DNA of 64,000 bases from Rubrivivax sp. (GTDB lineage: Bacteria; Pseudomonadota; Gammaproteobacteria; Burkholderiales; Burkholderiaceae_C). Position numbers and translations under genes: made by a program. The stretch lies in contig JAURZM010000040.1 in NCBI GenBank assembly GCA_030653385.1, forward strand, positions 62,001 through 126,000, read 5' to 3'. The notes below the pieces were generated by a model. The model saw only the letters and a list, made by a program, of their open reading frames with translations, had not been told where the DNA came from and made no database searches. Positions 40,428 through 50,627 of this stretch are shown in pieces (position 1 is the stretch's first letter; the number at the start of each line of letters is the position of its first letter).

Positions 40428-40479
40428 AGTGTAGCGATGCGGTGCCAAGGCGCGGCTGCAAGCCGAGCGACCCTACACT
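40428..40479. promoter_or_regulatory. Divergent -10-like elements between nfeD-like gene and decarboxylase gene
   Basis: TACACT on the minus strand (40428-40433) and TACACT on the plus strand (40474-40479) face outward and form part of an inverted repeat AGTGTAG/CTACACT. They precede the NfeD-like gene by 32 bases and the decarboxylase gene by 58 bases. No convincing -35 hexamers are seen; at 17-base spacing both would fall on the same bases, 40451-40456. Confidence 0.35.
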
Positions 40480-40537
40480 CCGTGTCCTTCTGCCTGTCAA
40501 CCCAGCCTTCAGCCCCGCCCTCAGCCCAGGCCACACC

Positions 40538-42802
40538 ATGCTCCGATTCCGCTTTCCCATCGTCATCATCGACGAAGACTTCCGCTCTGAAAACACCTCG
40601 GGCCTGGGTATCCGCGCGCTGGCCGACGCCATCGTCAAGGAAGGCTTCGAGATCCTGGGCGCCACCAGCTACGGCGACCTGAGCCAGTTTGCGCAGCAGC
40701 AAAGCCGCGCCAGCGCCTTCATCCTGAGCATCGACGACGAAGAGTTCCAGGGCGGCCCCGACCTGGACCCCGCGGTGCTGAACCTGCGCAAGTTCATCGA
40801 GGAAATCAGGCGCAAAAACGCCGACATCCCGATCTACATCTACGGCGAAACACGCACCAGCCAGCACATCCCGAACGACATCCTGCGCGAGCTGCACGGC
40901 TTCATCCACATGTTCGAGGACACGCCCGAATTCGTGGCGCGTCACATCATCCGCGAAGCGCGCAGCTACCTGGACGGCCTGGCACCGCCATTTTTCAAGG
41001 CGCTGATGGACTACGCACAAGACGGTTCCTACAGCTGGCATTGCCCTGGCCACAGCGGCGGTGTGGCCTTCCTGAAGAGCCCGGTGGGCCAGATGTTCCA
41101 CCAGTTTTTCGGCGAAAACATGCTGCGTGCCGACGTCTGCAACAGCGTCGAGGAACTCGGTCAGTTGCTCGACCACACCGGCCCGGTGGCGCAGAGCGAA
41201 CGCAATGCGGCGCGCATCTTCAACGCCGACCACTGCTTTTTTGTCACCAACGGCACGTCCACGTCCAACAAGATGGTCTGGCACCACACGGTGGCGCCGG
41301 GTGACGTGGTGGTGGTCGACCGCAACTGCCACAAGAGCATCCTGCACAGCATCATCATGACGGGCGCGATTCCCGTTTTCCTGACGCCCACACGCAACCA
41401 CTACGGCATCATCGGCCCGATCCCGGAAAGCGAGTTTTCGCCCGAGACCATCCGTCGCAAGATTGCCGCCAATCCGCTGCTGGCCCACGTGGACGCGGCT
41501 ACCGTGACACCGCGCATCCTGACGTTGACGCAGAGCACCTACGACGGGGTGCTCTACAACACCGAGACCATCAAACACGCGCTCGACGGCTACATCGACA
41601 CGCTGCATTTCGACGAAGCCTGGTTGCCGCACGCGGCCTTCCACACCTTCTACGGCAGCTTCCACGCCATGGGCAAGAAACGCCAGCGGCCCAAGGACCA
41701 GCTGGTGTTTGCCACCCAAAGCACGCACAAGCTGCTGGCCGGCATCAGCCAGGCCAGCCAGGTGCTGGTGCAGGATGCCCAAGAGCGCAAACTGGACCGC
41801 CACCTCTTCAACGAGGCCTACCTTATGCACACCAGCACCAGCCCGCAGTACGCCATCATCGCCAGCTGCGACGTGGCCGCGGCGATGATGGAAGCGCCCG
41901 GCGGGCCAGCCCTGGTGGAAGAGAGCATCCTCGAGTCACTGGACTTCCGCCGCGCCATGCGCAAGGTGGAACAGGAATTCGGCGAAAAGGACTGGTGGTT
42001 CACCGTCTGGGGCCCCGACGCGCTGGCATCCGAAGGCATCGGCCACAGCCGTGAATGGGTGCTGAAGGCGGGTGAAACCTGGCACGGCTTCGGCGACCTG
42101 GCCGAGGGCTTCAACCTGCTGGACCCGATCAAGTGCACCATCATCACGCCGGGCCTGGGCATGTCGGGCCAGTTTTCCGAAGCCGGCATTCCGGCCAGCA
42201 TCGTCACCAAGTTCCTGGCCGAACACGGTGTGGTGGTCGAGAAGACGGGCCTCTATTCCTTCTTCATCATGTTCACCATCGGCATCACCAAGGGCCGCTG
42301 GAACACGCTGTTGACGGCACTGCAGCAGTTCAAGGACGACCACGACCGCAATGCGCCGCTGTGGCGCATCCTGCCCGAGTTCGTGGCGGCTTATCCGCGT
42401 TACGAACGCATGGGTCTGCGCGACCTGTGCCAGGAAATCCACGCCATGTATGCCAAGGGCGACATCGCGCGACTGGTCACCGACATGTACCTGTCGGACC
42501 TGCAGCCGGCCATGAAGCCCAGCGACGCCTTTGCGCACATCGCGCACCGCAAGACCGAGCGGGTCGACATCGATGCACTGGAAGGCCGCATCACGACCAG
42601 CTTGCTGACGCCGTACCCGCCGGGCATTCCGCTGCTCATCCCGGGTGAGCGCTTCAACAAGAAGATCGTCGACTACCTGCGCTTCACGCGCGAGTTCAAC
42701 GCCGCTTTCCCCGGTTTCGACACCGATGTGCACGGCCTCGTCGAAGACGACTCCGAGCCCGGCACCCGGCGCTACTACGTTGACTGCGTGCGCGAGGAGT
42801 GA
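40538..42802 (+). CDS. Orn/Lys/Arg decarboxylase (PLP-dependent, fold type I)
   Basis: A 754-residue acid-decarboxylase-type protein. An N-terminal receiver-like wing domain (about 1-125) precedes the PLP domain. That domain has SWHCPGHSGGVAF, FFVTNGTSTSNKMV, LHFDEAWLPHAAFH (the PLP-ring aspartate) and K398 in QSTHKLLAGISQAS. The C-terminal domain ends RRYYVDCVREE. It makes cadaverine, putrescine or agmatine; substrate specificity is not clear from motifs alone. Such enzymes are linked to acid tolerance and polyamine supply. No strong Shine-Dalgarno precedes ATG 40538. A palindromic repeat begins 1 base after the stop. Confidence 0.93.
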   Translation: MLRFRFPIVIIDEDFRSENTSGLGIRALADAIVKEGFEILGATSYGDLSQFAQQQSRASAFILSIDDEEFQGGPDLDPAVLNLRKFIEEIRRKNADIPIYIYGETRTSQHIPNDILRELHGFIHMFEDTPEFVARHIIREARSYLDGLAPPFFKALMDYAQDGSYSWHCPGHSGGVAFLKSPVGQMFHQFFGENMLRADVCNSVEELGQLLDHTGPVAQSERNAARIFNADHCFFVTNGTSTSNKMVWHHTVAPGDVVVVDRNCHKSILHSIIMTGAIPVFLTPTRNHYGIIGPIPESEFSPETIRRKIAANPLLAHVDAATVTPRILTLTQSTYDGVLYNTETIKHALDGYIDTLHFDEAWLPHAAFHTFYGSFHAMGKKRQRPKDQLVFATQSTHKLLAGISQASQVLVQDAQERKLDRHLFNEAYLMHTSTSPQYAIIASCDVAAAMMEAPGGPALVEESILESLDFRRAMRKVEQEFGEKDWWFTVWGPDALASEGIGHSREWVLKAGETWHGFGDLAEGFNLLDPIKCTIITPGLGMSGQFSEAGIPASIVTKFLAEHGVVVEKTGLYSFFIMFTIGITKGRWNTLLTALQQFKDDHDRNAPLWRILPEFVAAYPRYERMGLRDLCQEIHAMYAKGDIARLVTDMYLSDLQPAMKPSDAFAHIAHRKTERVDIDALEGRITTSLLTPYPPGIPLLIPGERFNKKIVDYLRFTREFNAAFPGFDTDVHGLVEDDSEPGTRRYYVDCVREE

Positions 42803-42803
42803 G

Positions 42804-42881
42804 CCCCCAAGCTCGCTCGCGCTCGCTACCCCCCGAGGGGGGTGTCCCCTGACGGCCCGGCAGAGCCGGTTCCGTCGGGGG
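42804..42881 (+). repeat. Three-hairpin intergenic repeat, copy 1 (after the decarboxylase gene)
   Basis: It runs CCCCCAAGCTCGCTCGCGCT, then a CCCCCCGAGGGGGG hairpin, then GACGG-CCCGGCAGAGCCGG-TTCCGTC. The 18-base core GGCCCGGCAGAGCCGGTT is identical to the copy at 52463-52533. It sits one base after the stop codon and 24 bases before the converging fabI stop, so it may act as a bidirectional terminator or mRNA 3'-end stabiliser. Elements like this are, from memory, widespread between genes in Burkholderiales. Confidence 0.8.
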
Positions 42882-42904
42882 AAACTTGATCGCGAGACTC
42901 GAGC

Positions 42905-43693
42905 TCAGACCTCATTCGCTCCTGCGATCATCGCGTGGCTGAAGCCGCCGTCGACATAGGTGATCTCGGCCGTGACGCCGGCGGCCAGGTCGGACAGCAG
43001 GAAGGCTGCGACGTTGCCGACGTCGTCGATGCTGATATTGCGACCCAGTGGTGACGTGGCCGCCACCACCGCCAGCAGCTTGCTGAAGTCCTTGATGCCG
43101 CTGGCCGCCAGTGTCTTGATCGGGCCGGCGCTGATGCCGTTGACCCGGATACCCTTGGGCCCCAGGTTGGCCGCCAGGTAGCGCACGCTGGCTTCCAGCG
43201 AAGCCTTCGCAAGGCCCATGGTGTTGTAGTTGGGCACGGCGCGGATGGCGCCCAGGTAGCTCAGCGTCAACAGCGCCGCCTGCGGCCGCAGGTAGGGCAG
43301 GGCGGCCTTGGCCAAAGCCGGGAAGCTGTAGGCGCTGATGTCGTGTGCGATGCGGAAGTTCTCGCGTGTCAGGCCGTCCAGGAAGTCACCGGCGATCGCT
43401 TCGCGCGGGGCAAAACCGATGCTGTGCACGAAGCCGTCGAACTGCGGCCACACCTGCGACAGGTCCTTGAACACGGCTTCGATGTGCTTGTCGTCGGAGA
43501 CATCGCATTCGTAGACCAGGCTGGATCCGAAGTGGCCCGCATATTCACACACCCGCTCCTTGAAGCGCTCGCCGACATAGCTGAACGCCAGTTCTGCGCC
43601 CTGCGCGTGGCAGGCACGCGCGATGCCGTAGGCGATCGAGCGGTTGGACAGCACGCCCGTGATGAGAAATCGCTTGCCGGCCAGGAAGCCCAT
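42905..43693 (-). CDS. fabI: Enoyl-[acyl-carrier-protein] reductase (NADH), FabI
   Basis: A 262-residue short-chain dehydrogenase family protein with FabI features. [13 protein letters not shown] at 13-25 is the divergent NAD-binding loop. Catalytic Y146, Y156 and K163 ([20 protein letters not shown]) match the numbering of E. coli FabI. FSHAMIAG lies near the end. It catalyses the last step of each fatty-acid elongation cycle and is the triclosan target in related bacteria. The start is ATG 43693 with GGAGA upstream; a longer in-frame reading would run into the divergent rimP promoter region. Confidence 0.96.
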   Translation of the reverse strand: MGFLAGKRFLITGVLSNRSIAYGIARACHAQGAELAFSYVGERFKERVCEYAGHFGSSLVYECDVSDDKHIEAVFKDLSQVWPQFDGFVHSIGFAPREAIAGDFLDGLTRENFRIAHDISAYSFPALAKAALPYLRPQAALLTLSYLGAIRAVPNYNTMGLAKASLEASVRYLAANLGPKGIRVNGISAGPIKTLAASGIKDFSKLLAVVAATSPLGRNISIDDVGNVAAFLLSDLAAGVTAEITYVDGGFSHAMIAGANEV

Positions 43694-43823
43694 GGTGTCT
43701 CCGTCTTTCTGTGAGGATCTGAAAGGGTCAAAATCGGGCGCGATTCTGGCACGGGCCCCAGCGGGCAGGCCCCGGCGGCAGGCACGCGACCCACCCCGGG
43801 TAGACGCCAAGTGCACGACAGTA

Positions 43824-43852
43824 TTGCCCGTGCAATCCGGCACAGCTATAAT
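43824..43852 (+). promoter_or_regulatory. Sigma-70 promoter of the rimP-nusA-infB operon
   Basis: TTGCCC (43824-43829) and a perfect TATAAT (43847-43852) are separated by exactly 17 bases. This is the best promoter match in the window. Transcription would begin near 43859, about 227 bases before the rimP start, in a 392-base region between fabI and rimP. Most of the rest of that region shows no gene. Confidence 0.8.
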
Positions 43853-43876
43853 CCGCTCTTTCCGGGTAATGCTGCG

Positions 43877-43905
43877 TGGGCGGAATCTTCCAGCCCATTT
43901 TTTTT
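43877..43905 (+). terminator. Intrinsic terminator/attenuator in the rimP-nusA-infB leader
   Basis: TGGGC (43877-43881) pairs with GCCCA (43893-43897), with inner GGAA/TTCC pairing around a small loop, followed directly by eight T residues (43898-43905). It lies only about 20 bases after the predicted transcription start. Read-through would be needed to express the operon. In E. coli the nusA-infB operon is likewise preceded by leader terminators subject to NusA control, so an attenuator is plausible. Confidence 0.65.
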
Positions 43906-44085
43906 GCTCGATCGACTCTCGTGGCCCCGTGCCGCCGCCATCCCAGCAGGGCTGCTCCGCAGAACCTCGCAAATCCGAATGGGGGCAGGCAGCGCCGGTC
44001 ACCGGACAAGCGGTCTTGGCGGCGCGCCCGGCGGTATGGCGCGGGCCGGGCATCCGCACGGTGAACCAGGCAGGGGCAGACGGGT

Positions 44086-44775
44086 TTGGGGCAAGTTTCA
44101 GGCAGCGGCACGGGCCGCAAGACTCAGGTGGCAGACAGCGCGCGGCAAGAGCCCGCGGCCGTCGGCGTGCGCCTGGGCTGGCAGGAAGCGATCCAAGCCA
44201 CCGTGTCGGGTCTGGGTTATGACCTGGTGGACGTCGAGCGGGCCCCGCGAGGCCTGCTGCGCATCACCATCGACCGCCAACCCGGGCGCAGCTACCGCGT
44301 GGGCCGTGGCCCCGAAGCGGTGATGGACGGCGGTGAGTTTGTCACCGTCGACGACTGCGAAGCCGTGACGCGGCAGCTGCAGTACGCGCTGGAAGTGGAA
44401 GGCCTGGAATACGCCCGGCTCGAGGTGTCCTCGCCGGGGCTGGACCGCCCCCTGAAGCGCGAGGCTGACTACGCCAGGTTTTCGGGCCAGGCCGTGAGCA
44501 TCACGCTCAAGCAGCCCTTCGAGGGGCGCAAGGCCTGGCAGGGTGTGCTGTCGGCGGCCGAAGGCGGTGGCTGGCAACTGGTTTTCAAGAACGGCAAGAC
44601 CGAGCAGGTGCTGGGCTTCACGCTGCAGGAAGTGCGTGAAGCGCGGCTCGTGCCGGTGGTGGATTTCAAGGGCCGCCAGTCCAGGCAAGTCAAGGACGGT
44701 GGTGCAAACCAGGCTGCGGCGAATGCCGCGCCTGCAACAGACCAGGCCGCGGCGGATGCCGACGACCGGGGTTGA
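44086..44775 (+). CDS. rimP: Ribosome maturation factor RimP
   Basis: About 229 residues. The family core is visible from [20 protein letters not shown] through [39 protein letters not shown] and the C-terminal SH3-like [18 protein letters not shown]. RimP helps 30S subunit maturation. The start is uncertain: no ATG precedes the domain. TTG 44086 has AGGGG 10 bases upstream; GTG 44128 and GTG 44167 are alternatives, and the last best fits family length. The C-terminal tail is alanine-rich and not conserved. First gene of rimP-nusA-infB-rbfA-truB. Confidence 0.88.
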   Translation: MGQVSGSGTGRKTQVADSARQEPAAVGVRLGWQEAIQATVSGLGYDLVDVERAPRGLLRITIDRQPGRSYRVGRGPEAVMDGGEFVTVDDCEAVTRQLQYALEVEGLEYARLEVSSPGLDRPLKREADYARFSGQAVSITLKQPFEGRKAWQGVLSAAEGGGWQLVFKNGKTEQVLGFTLQEVREARLVPVVDFKGRQSRQVKDGGANQAAANAAPATDQAAADADDRG

Positions 44776-44792
44776 CGGAGGCTTGTGAAGCG

Positions 44793-46271
44793 ATGAACCG
44801 CGAAATGCTGATGCTGGTGGATGCCATCTCGCGAGAGAAGACGGTCGAACGTGACGTCGTCTTTGGCGCCGTCGAAGCGGCGCTGGCTTCGGCCAGCAAG
44901 AAGTTGCACGGGGGCGAGGTGGACATGCGGGTGGCGGTCGACCGCGACACCGGCGACTACGAAACCTTCCGCCGCTGGCTGGTCGTGCCCGACTCGGCTG
45001 GCCTGCAGAACCCCGATGCCGAAGAATTGCTGTCCGACGCGCTGGACCGCATCCCCGACATCGAAGAAGGCGACTACATCGAAGAAGCGGTGGAGTCGGT
45101 GACCATCGGCCGCATCGGTGCGCAGGCGGCCAAGCAGGTCATCCTGCAGAAGATCCGCGATGCCGAGCGTGAGCAGCTGCTCAACGACTTCCTGGCCCGT
45201 GGCGAAAAGATCTTCGTCGGCACCGTCAAGCGTCTGGACAAGGGCGACATCATTGTCGAGAGCGGTCGTGTCGAAGGGCGCCTGAAGCGCAGCGAGATGA
45301 TCCCCAAGGAAAACCTGCGCAGCGGCGACCGCGTGCGGGCTTTCCTGCAGGGCATCGACCCCACGCAGCGCGGCCCGCAGATCATGCTGAGCCGCAGCGC
45401 ACCGGGTTTCATGATCGAGCTGTTCGCGCAGGAAGTGCCCGAGATCGAACAAGGCCTGCTCGAGATCAAGAGTTGCGCCCGTGACGCTGGCAGCCGCGCG
45501 AAGATTGCCGTTGTCTCGCACGACCGCCGTGTCGACCCCATCGGCACCTGCGTGGGTGTGCGGGGCTCGCGGGTCAACGCCGTCACCAATGAAGTGGCCG
45601 GCGAACGTGTGGACATCGTGTTGTGGTCAGACGACCCGGCGCAGTTTGTGATCGGCGCCTTGGCACCGGCCAATGTGCAGAGCATCGTGGTCGACGAAGA
45701 GCGCCACGCCATGGACGTGGTGGTGGACGAAGAGAACCTCGCCATCGCCATCGGCCGCGGCGGCCAGAACGTGCGCCTGGCCAGCGAACTGACCGGCTGG
45801 CGCATCAACATCATGACGGCCGAAGAGTCGCAGGCCAAGCAGGCCACCGAAAGCGAATCGGTCCGGGCGCTGTTCGTCGAGAAGCTCGACGTCGACGCCG
45901 AGGTGGCCGACATCCTGATTGCCGAAGGCTTCAGCAGCCTGGAAGAGGTGGCCTACGTGCCGCTGACCGAGATGCTGGAAATCGAAAGCTTCGACGAGGA
46001 CACCGTGCACGAACTGCGCACGCGCGCCAAAGACGCCTTGCTGACGATGGAAATCGAAAAGGAAGAACAGGTCGAGGAAGTGTCGCAAGACCTGCGCGAC
46101 CTGGAAGGCCTGACGCCTGAGCTCATTGCCAAGCTGGCCCAGGGCGGCATCCACACCCGCGACGACCTGGCCGACCTGGCCGTGGACGAGCTGACCGAGA
46201 TGACCGCGATTGAAGACGATCAGGCCAAGACCCTGATCATGAAGGCCCGCGAACATTGGTTCACTGCCTGA
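44793..46271 (+). CDS. nusA: Transcription termination/antitermination factor NusA
   Basis: A 492-residue NusA. The RNA-polymerase-binding N-terminal domain ([16 protein letters not shown] onward) is followed by an S1 domain (about 135-200) and two KH domains ([19 protein letters not shown] and [19 protein letters not shown]). Two C-terminal acidic repeats (about 365-490) end the protein, as in E. coli-type NusA. It controls pausing, termination and antitermination. The start is ATG 44793, 17 bases after rimP; GGAGG lies 11 bases upstream. Confidence 0.97.
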   Translation: MNREMLMLVDAISREKTVERDVVFGAVEAALASASKKLHGGEVDMRVAVDRDTGDYETFRRWLVVPDSAGLQNPDAEELLSDALDRIPDIEEGDYIEEAVESVTIGRIGAQAAKQVILQKIRDAEREQLLNDFLARGEKIFVGTVKRLDKGDIIVESGRVEGRLKRSEMIPKENLRSGDRVRAFLQGIDPTQRGPQIMLSRSAPGFMIELFAQEVPEIEQGLLEIKSCARDAGSRAKIAVVSHDRRVDPIGTCVGVRGSRVNAVTNEVAGERVDIVLWSDDPAQFVIGALAPANVQSIVVDEERHAMDVVVDEENLAIAIGRGGQNVRLASELTGWRINIMTAEESQAKQATESESVRALFVEKLDVDAEVADILIAEGFSSLEEVAYVPLTEMLEIESFDEDTVHELRTRAKDALLTMEIEKEEQVEEVSQDLRDLEGLTPELIAKLAQGGIHTRDDLADLAVDELTEMTAIEDDQAKTLIMKAREHWFTA

Positions 46272-46326
46272 ACCCCCTGCACGCACAAGCCTTGCAGCGC
46301 CAGAAACACCCGAGGAAACCGAACCC

Positions 46327-49236
46327 ATGGCCGTGATGACCGTCGCCCAGTTTGCCACGCAGCTTGGTCGCCCGACCACGGCGCTGCTCGAGCAACTGCA
46401 ATCGGCTGGTGTGACCAAGCAGTCGCCCGAAGACGCGCTGACCGAGTCCGACAAGGAACGTCTGCTCGACTTCCTGCGCACTTCGCACGGCACCAACGTC
46501 GGCGCAGAACGCAAGAAGATCACGCTGACCAAAAAGACCACCACCGAGATCAAGCAAGCCGACGCCAGTGGGCGCGCCCGTTCGATCCAGGTCGAAGTGC
46601 GCAAGAAGCGTGTCTTCGTCAAGCGCGACGACGCGCCGGCGGTGGAAGAACCCAGCGGCCCCAGTGCCGAAGAGCTGGACTTGCAACGTCGCGAAGAAGA
46701 AGCGCGTGCGCAGGCCGAAGCCATCCGGGTGCAGGAAGAAGAGCTGGCGGCAACCCGTTTGGCGCGCGAACAGGAAGAGCGTGCCGCCCGTGAAGCCGCC
46801 GAAGCTGCCGCTGCCGAGGCTGCCGTCCGGGCTGCTGCCGAAGCCGCCGCTGCTGCAGCGGCCGCAGCGGCTGCCGCTGCACTGGCCAAGGAAACCACCA
46901 AGGAAGCTGGCAAGGCGGGCAAGAAGCCAGCCAAGGCCGATGCGGCCGCAGCCGAAGCTGCCGCCCCCGTACCGGCCGAAGTGCCAGCGCCTGCCGAGGC
47001 AGCCAAGCCTGCAGAACCGGCCAAGCCCGTGCTGCGTGTGGTGAAGGCCGCCGACAAGGCCGCTGAAGACGCTGCCAAGTCAGACGACCTGGCGCGCCGC
47101 CGCAAGGCGGCCGAAGCCGAAGCTGCCGCCATCCGCGCGATGATGAATGCACCGAAGAAGGTGCTGGTGGCCAAGAAGCCCGAAGAGCCCAAGCCGGCTG
47201 AAGTGGCCAAGGAAGCCATCAAGGGCACGATTCACAAGCCCACCGCCAAACCTGGCGCGCCGGGTGCCACCACGGCTGCCAAGCCTGGGGTGAACAAGCA
47301 GGTCAAGTCCGAGAAGCTGTCGTCCAGTTGGGCCGACGACGCGGCGAAGAAGCGCGCGGCGCTGAAGACCCGCAACGACGGCGGTGCGGGCCGTCCGGGC
47401 TGGCGTGCACCGCGTGGCGGTTCCCGCCGCGGTGAGCGTGGCGACGAGGCCGGTTCCTTCGCGCAAGCCGCCGAGCAGCAGGTGCAGGAAGTGCACGTGC
47501 CGGAGACCATTTCAGTGGCCGACCTGGCTCACAAGATGAGCGTCAAGGCTTCCGAAGTCATCAAGCAGTTGATGAAGCTGGGTCAGATGGTCACCATCAA
47601 CCAGCAGCTGGACCAGGAGACCGCGATGATCGTGGTCGAAGAAATGGGCCACAAGGCGATGGCCGCCAAGCTGGACGATCCGGAAGCCTTCACCGAAGAA
47701 GAAGTGGCGCTGCACGCGTCGGAAGAATTGCCGCGTGCGCCGGTGGTCACGGTCATGGGTCACGTCGACCACGGCAAGACGAGCCTCTTGGACTACATCC
47801 GCCGCGCCCGTGTGGCGGCGGGCGAGGCCGGTGGCATCACGCAGCACATCGGCGCTTACCACGTGGAAACCCCGCGCGGCATGATCACCTTCCTGGACAC
47901 CCCGGGCCACGCCGCCTTCACGGCCATGCGTGCCCGTGGTGCCAAGGCCACCGACATCGTCATCCTGGTGGTGGCGGCCGACGACGGCGTGATGCCGCAG
48001 ACCAAGGAAGCCATTGCACACGCCAAGGCCGCCGGTGTGCCCATCGTCGTGGCCATCAACAAGATCGACAAGCCCGACAGCAACCTCGAAAGGGTGAAGA
48101 GCGAACTCGTGGCTGAAGGCGTCATTCCCGAAGAGTTCGGCGGCGACGCACCCTTCGTCAGTGTCTCGGCGAAGATGGGTACCGGCATCGACACGCTGCT
48201 CGAACAGGTGCTGCTGCAGGCCGAAGTGCTGGAACTGCGGGCACCGGCCGATGCCGCCGCCAAGGGCCTGGTCATCGAAGCCAAGCTCGACAAGGGCCGC
48301 GGTCCGGTGGCCACCGTGCTGGTTCAGACCGGCACGCTGAAGAAGGGCGACGTGGTGCTGGCGGGCAGCAGCTATGGCCGTGTGCGCGCCATGCTGGACG
48401 AAGACGGCAAGGCTTGCGAATCCGCTGGCCCGTCGATTCCGGTTGAAATCCAGGGCCTGACCGAAGTGCCGCAGGCCGGTGACGAGTTCATGGTGCTGGG
48501 CGACGAACGCCGGGCCCGCGAGATTGCCACTTTCCGCCAGGGCAAGTACCGCGAAGTGACGCTGAACAAGCGCCAGGCCGCCAAGCTCGAAGGCATGTTC
48601 GAGAACATGGGCGAAGGCCAGGCGCAGACGCTGTCGCTGATCGTCAAGGCCGACGTGCAGGGTTCGCAGGAAGCGCTGGCGCAGAGCCTGCTCAAGCTCA
48701 GCACGCCCGAAGTGCGCGTGCAGATCGTGCACGCCGCAGTGGGTGGCATCAGCGAAAGCGACATCAACTTGGCGATTGCGTCCAAGGCGGTGGTCATCGG
48801 CTTCAACGTGCGCGCCGACATGGGTGCACGCAAACTGGCCGAAGGCAATGGCGTCGATCTCAAGTACTACAACATCATCTATGACGCGGTGGACGAGATC
48901 AAGGCAGCCATGGGCGGCATGCTGGCACCCGAGCAGCGTGAAGAGATCATCGGCACGGCCGAGATCCGCACCGTCTTCGTGGCCAGCAAGATCGGCACCG
49001 TCGCGGGCTGCATGGTCACCGCCGGCCAGGTCATCCGCAACGCTCGCTTCCGTCTGCTGCGCGAGAACGTGGTGGTCTACACCGGTGAAGTTGAATCCGT
49101 GAAGCGGCTGAAGGACGACGTGCGCGAGGTCAAGGAAGGCTTCGAGTGCGGCATCAAGCTGAAGAACTACAACGACATCAAGGAAGGCGATCAGCTGGAG
49201 TTCTTCGAAGTCAAGGAGGTTGCGCGCACGCTGTAA
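46327..49236 (+). CDS. infB: Translation initiation factor IF-2
   Basis: A 969-residue IF-2. The N-terminal IF2N motif ([19 protein letters not shown]) precedes a very long alanine/glutamate/lysine-rich region (about 105-390), a second IF2N near 397, and the G domain with [12 protein letters not shown] (from about 478), DTPGHAAF and NKIDKPD. Beta-barrel and C-terminal domains binding fMet-tRNA follow. It delivers initiator tRNA to the 30S subunit using GTP. Long, low-complexity N-termini are usual in beta-proteobacterial IF-2. GAGGAAA lies upstream of the ATG. A strong terminator-like hairpin follows. Confidence 0.97.
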   Translation: MAVMTVAQFATQLGRPTTALLEQLQSAGVTKQSPEDALTESDKERLLDFLRTSHGTNVGAERKKITLTKKTTTEIKQADASGRARSIQVEVRKKRVFVKRDDAPAVEEPSGPSAEELDLQRREEEARAQAEAIRVQEEELAATRLAREQEERAAREAAEAAAAEAAVRAAAEAAAAAAAAAAAAALAKETTKEAGKAGKKPAKADAAAAEAAAPVPAEVPAPAEAAKPAEPAKPVLRVVKAADKAAEDAAKSDDLARRRKAAEAEAAAIRAMMNAPKKVLVAKKPEEPKPAEVAKEAIKGTIHKPTAKPGAPGATTAAKPGVNKQVKSEKLSSSWADDAAKKRAALKTRNDGGAGRPGWRAPRGGSRRGERGDEAGSFAQAAEQQVQEVHVPETISVADLAHKMSVKASEVIKQLMKLGQMVTINQQLDQETAMIVVEEMGHKAMAAKLDDPEAFTEEEVALHASEELPRAPVVTVMGHVDHGKTSLLDYIRRARVAAGEAGGITQHIGAYHVETPRGMITFLDTPGHAAFTAMRARGAKATDIVILVVAADDGVMPQTKEAIAHAKAAGVPIVVAINKIDKPDSNLERVKSELVAEGVIPEEFGGDAPFVSVSAKMGTGIDTLLEQVLLQAEVLELRAPADAAAKGLVIEAKLDKGRGPVATVLVQTGTLKKGDVVLAGSSYGRVRAMLDEDGKACESAGPSIPVEIQGLTEVPQAGDEFMVLGDERRAREIATFRQGKYREVTLNKRQAAKLEGMFENMGEGQAQTLSLIVKADVQGSQEALAQSLLKLSTPEVRVQIVHAAVGGISESDINLAIASKAVVIGFNVRADMGARKLAEGNGVDLKYYNIIYDAVDEIKAAMGGMLAPEQREEIIGTAEIRTVFVASKIGTVAGCMVTAGQVIRNARFRLLRENVVVYTGEVESVKRLKDDVREVKEGFECGIKLKNYNDIKEGDQLEFFEVKEVARTL

Positions 49237-49264
49237 GGCGGGCACGACGCTTCTGACAAGCGAC

Positions 49265-49291
49265 AAGCCCCGCCGGACACCGGCGGGGCTT
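49265..49291 (+). terminator. Hairpin between infB and rbfA
   Basis: AAGCCCCGCCGG (49265-49276) and CCGGCGGGGCTT (49280-49291) form a perfect 12-bp stem with a 3-base ACA loop, followed by CTTGCTTCT. It is a strong intrinsic-terminator-like structure 28 bases after infB. Because rbfA starts only 24 bases later, it may give partial termination, setting a lower level for rbfA-truB-typA than for infB. Confidence 0.7.
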
Positions 49292-49314
49292 CTTGCTTCT
49301 GGAAAGGCATCACC

Positions 49315-49680
49315 ATGCGACACAAAAAAGCCGTCCCCAACCGCAGTTTCCGTGTGGCCGACCAGATCCAGCGCGATGTGGCCGAGCTCATCCGCGACCT
49401 GGCGGACCCGCGCATCGGCATGGTCACGATCAACAGCGTGGACGTGACGCCCGACTATGCCCACGCGCAGATCTACTTTTCGGTGCTGCTGAACGACCCC
49501 GAAGACAGCGCCAAGGCGCTGAACGAAGCCGCGGGTTTCCTGCGCAACGGCCTCTTCAAGCGGCTGTCGATCCATACCGTGCCAACGCTGCACTTCCACT
49601 ACGACAAGACCACCGAACGTGCGGCCGACCTGAGCGCGCTGATCGCCAAGGCCAACTCGGTGCGCGCCAAAGAGGATTGA
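49315..49680 (+). CDS. rbfA: 30S ribosome-binding factor A
   Basis: A 121-residue RbfA. The KH-type fold motifs [35 protein letters not shown] and [20 protein letters not shown] match the family closely. It binds 16S rRNA near helix 1 during 30S maturation and cold adaptation. The start is ATG 49315 with GGAAAGG upstream. The stop overlaps the truB ATG (TGATG-type overlap), so translation of the two is coupled. Confidence 0.95.
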   Translation: MRHKKAVPNRSFRVADQIQRDVAELIRDLADPRIGMVTINSVDVTPDYAHAQIYFSVLLNDPEDSAKALNEAAGFLRNGLFKRLSIHTVPTLHFHYDKTTERAADLSALIAKANSVRAKED

Positions 49681-50627
49681 TGCATTCGGTCCGCCCACCT
49701 CGCCAGCCCCGCCGTGTTCTGCACGGTGTGCTGCTGCTCGACAAGCCCCTGGGCTGGACGAGCAACGACGCGCTGCAAAAGGCCAAGGGCATCTTGCGCG
49801 CGGAAAAGGGCGGCCACACCGGCACGCTGGACCCGCTGGCCACCGGCTTGCTGCCGCTGTGTTTTGGCGCCGCCACCAAGTTCAGCCAGGCCAGTCTGGA
49901 CGCGGACAAGCGCTACACCGCCACGCTGCATCTTGGTCAGCGCACGAACACCGGCGACCGTGAAGGCGAGGTGATCGAAGAACGGCCGGTGCACACCGAC
50001 CTTGCCGCCATCGAAGCCGCCTGCACAGGTTTCACTGGCGCCATCGACCAGGTGCCGCCCATGCATTCGGCGCTCAAGCATGAAGGCAAGGCGCTGTACG
50101 AATACGCCAGAGCCGGTGTCGAAGTTGAACGCCCTGCACGGCAGGTGACGATTCACAGCATCGACATCCTGAGCTGGCAAGGTACCGAACTGGTGCTCGA
50201 CGTGCACTGCAGCAAGGGCACCTACATCCGCACGCTGGCCGAAGACATTGGCGCCGCCCTGGGCTGTGGTGCGCACCTGAGCGCACTGCGCCGCACTGGC
50301 AGCGGTGCGCTTCGGGTGCAGGACAGCGTGAGCTTGGAAGCCCTGCAAGCCTTGAGCGAAGCCGAACGTGATGCGCTGCTGCAGCCGCCCGACGTGCTGT
50401 TGGCCGGCTGGCCCGCCGTGCACCTGCCCGACGACGAAGCCGGTCGTTTCCTGACCGGCCTGCGCCGCCGTGTCACGCTGGCCGATGCACCGGCCGTGCG
50501 TGTCTACCGGCGTCCGCCGGAGCCCCCCGACGCACCGCGCGCCTTTCTCGGCACCGCCCACATCACCGCAGGCGAATTGATCGCTGATCGCCTGCTGAGC
50601 CCTCTTGAAGTCCAGGACAGTCCATGA
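49680..50627 (+). CDS. truB: tRNA pseudouridine(55) synthase
   Basis: A 315-residue Tru[20 protein letters not shown] and [18 protein letters not shown] carry the catalytic aspartate near residue 50. [37 protein letters not shown] and the PUA-like tail are all present. It converts U55 to pseudouridine in the tRNA T-loop. The ATG overlaps the rbfA stop, and its own stop overlaps the typA ATG (ATGA), so rbfA-truB-typA forms one coupled block. Confidence 0.95.
   Translation: MHSVRPPRQPRRVLHGVLLLDKPLGWTSNDALQKAKGILRAEKGGHTGTLDPLATGLLPLCFGAATKFSQASLDADKRYTATLHLGQRTNTGDREGEVIEERPVHTDLAAIEAACTGFTGAIDQVPPMHSALKHEGKALYEYARAGVEVERPARQVTIHSIDILSWQGTELVLDVHCSKGTYIRTLAEDIGAALGCGAHLSALRRTGSGALRVQDSVSLEALQALSEAERDALLQPPDVLLAGWPAVHLPDDEAGRFLTGLRRRVTLADAPAVRVYRRPPEPPDAPRAFLGTAHITAGELIADRLLSPLEVQDSP

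Noticed and set aside
40396..41830. Extension of the minus-strand SPFH frame upstream across the NfeD-like gene and the decarboxylase gene
   Set aside because: The family start MEIAIV at 39943 is clear, and the upstream part is antisense to a well-supported gene and lacks family similarity.
43694..44085. Search for a tRNA-Met gene or other RNA gene ahead of rimP, as in E. coli
   Set aside because: No cloverleaf or CCA-containing acceptor stem could be formed; only a promoter and an attenuator-like hairpin are visible.
46640..47400. The low-complexity Ala/Glu/Lys region of infB as a possible separate protein or recombination scar
   Set aside because: Long charged N-terminal regions are normal for IF-2 in this group, and the frame is continuous with both IF2N motifs and the G domain.
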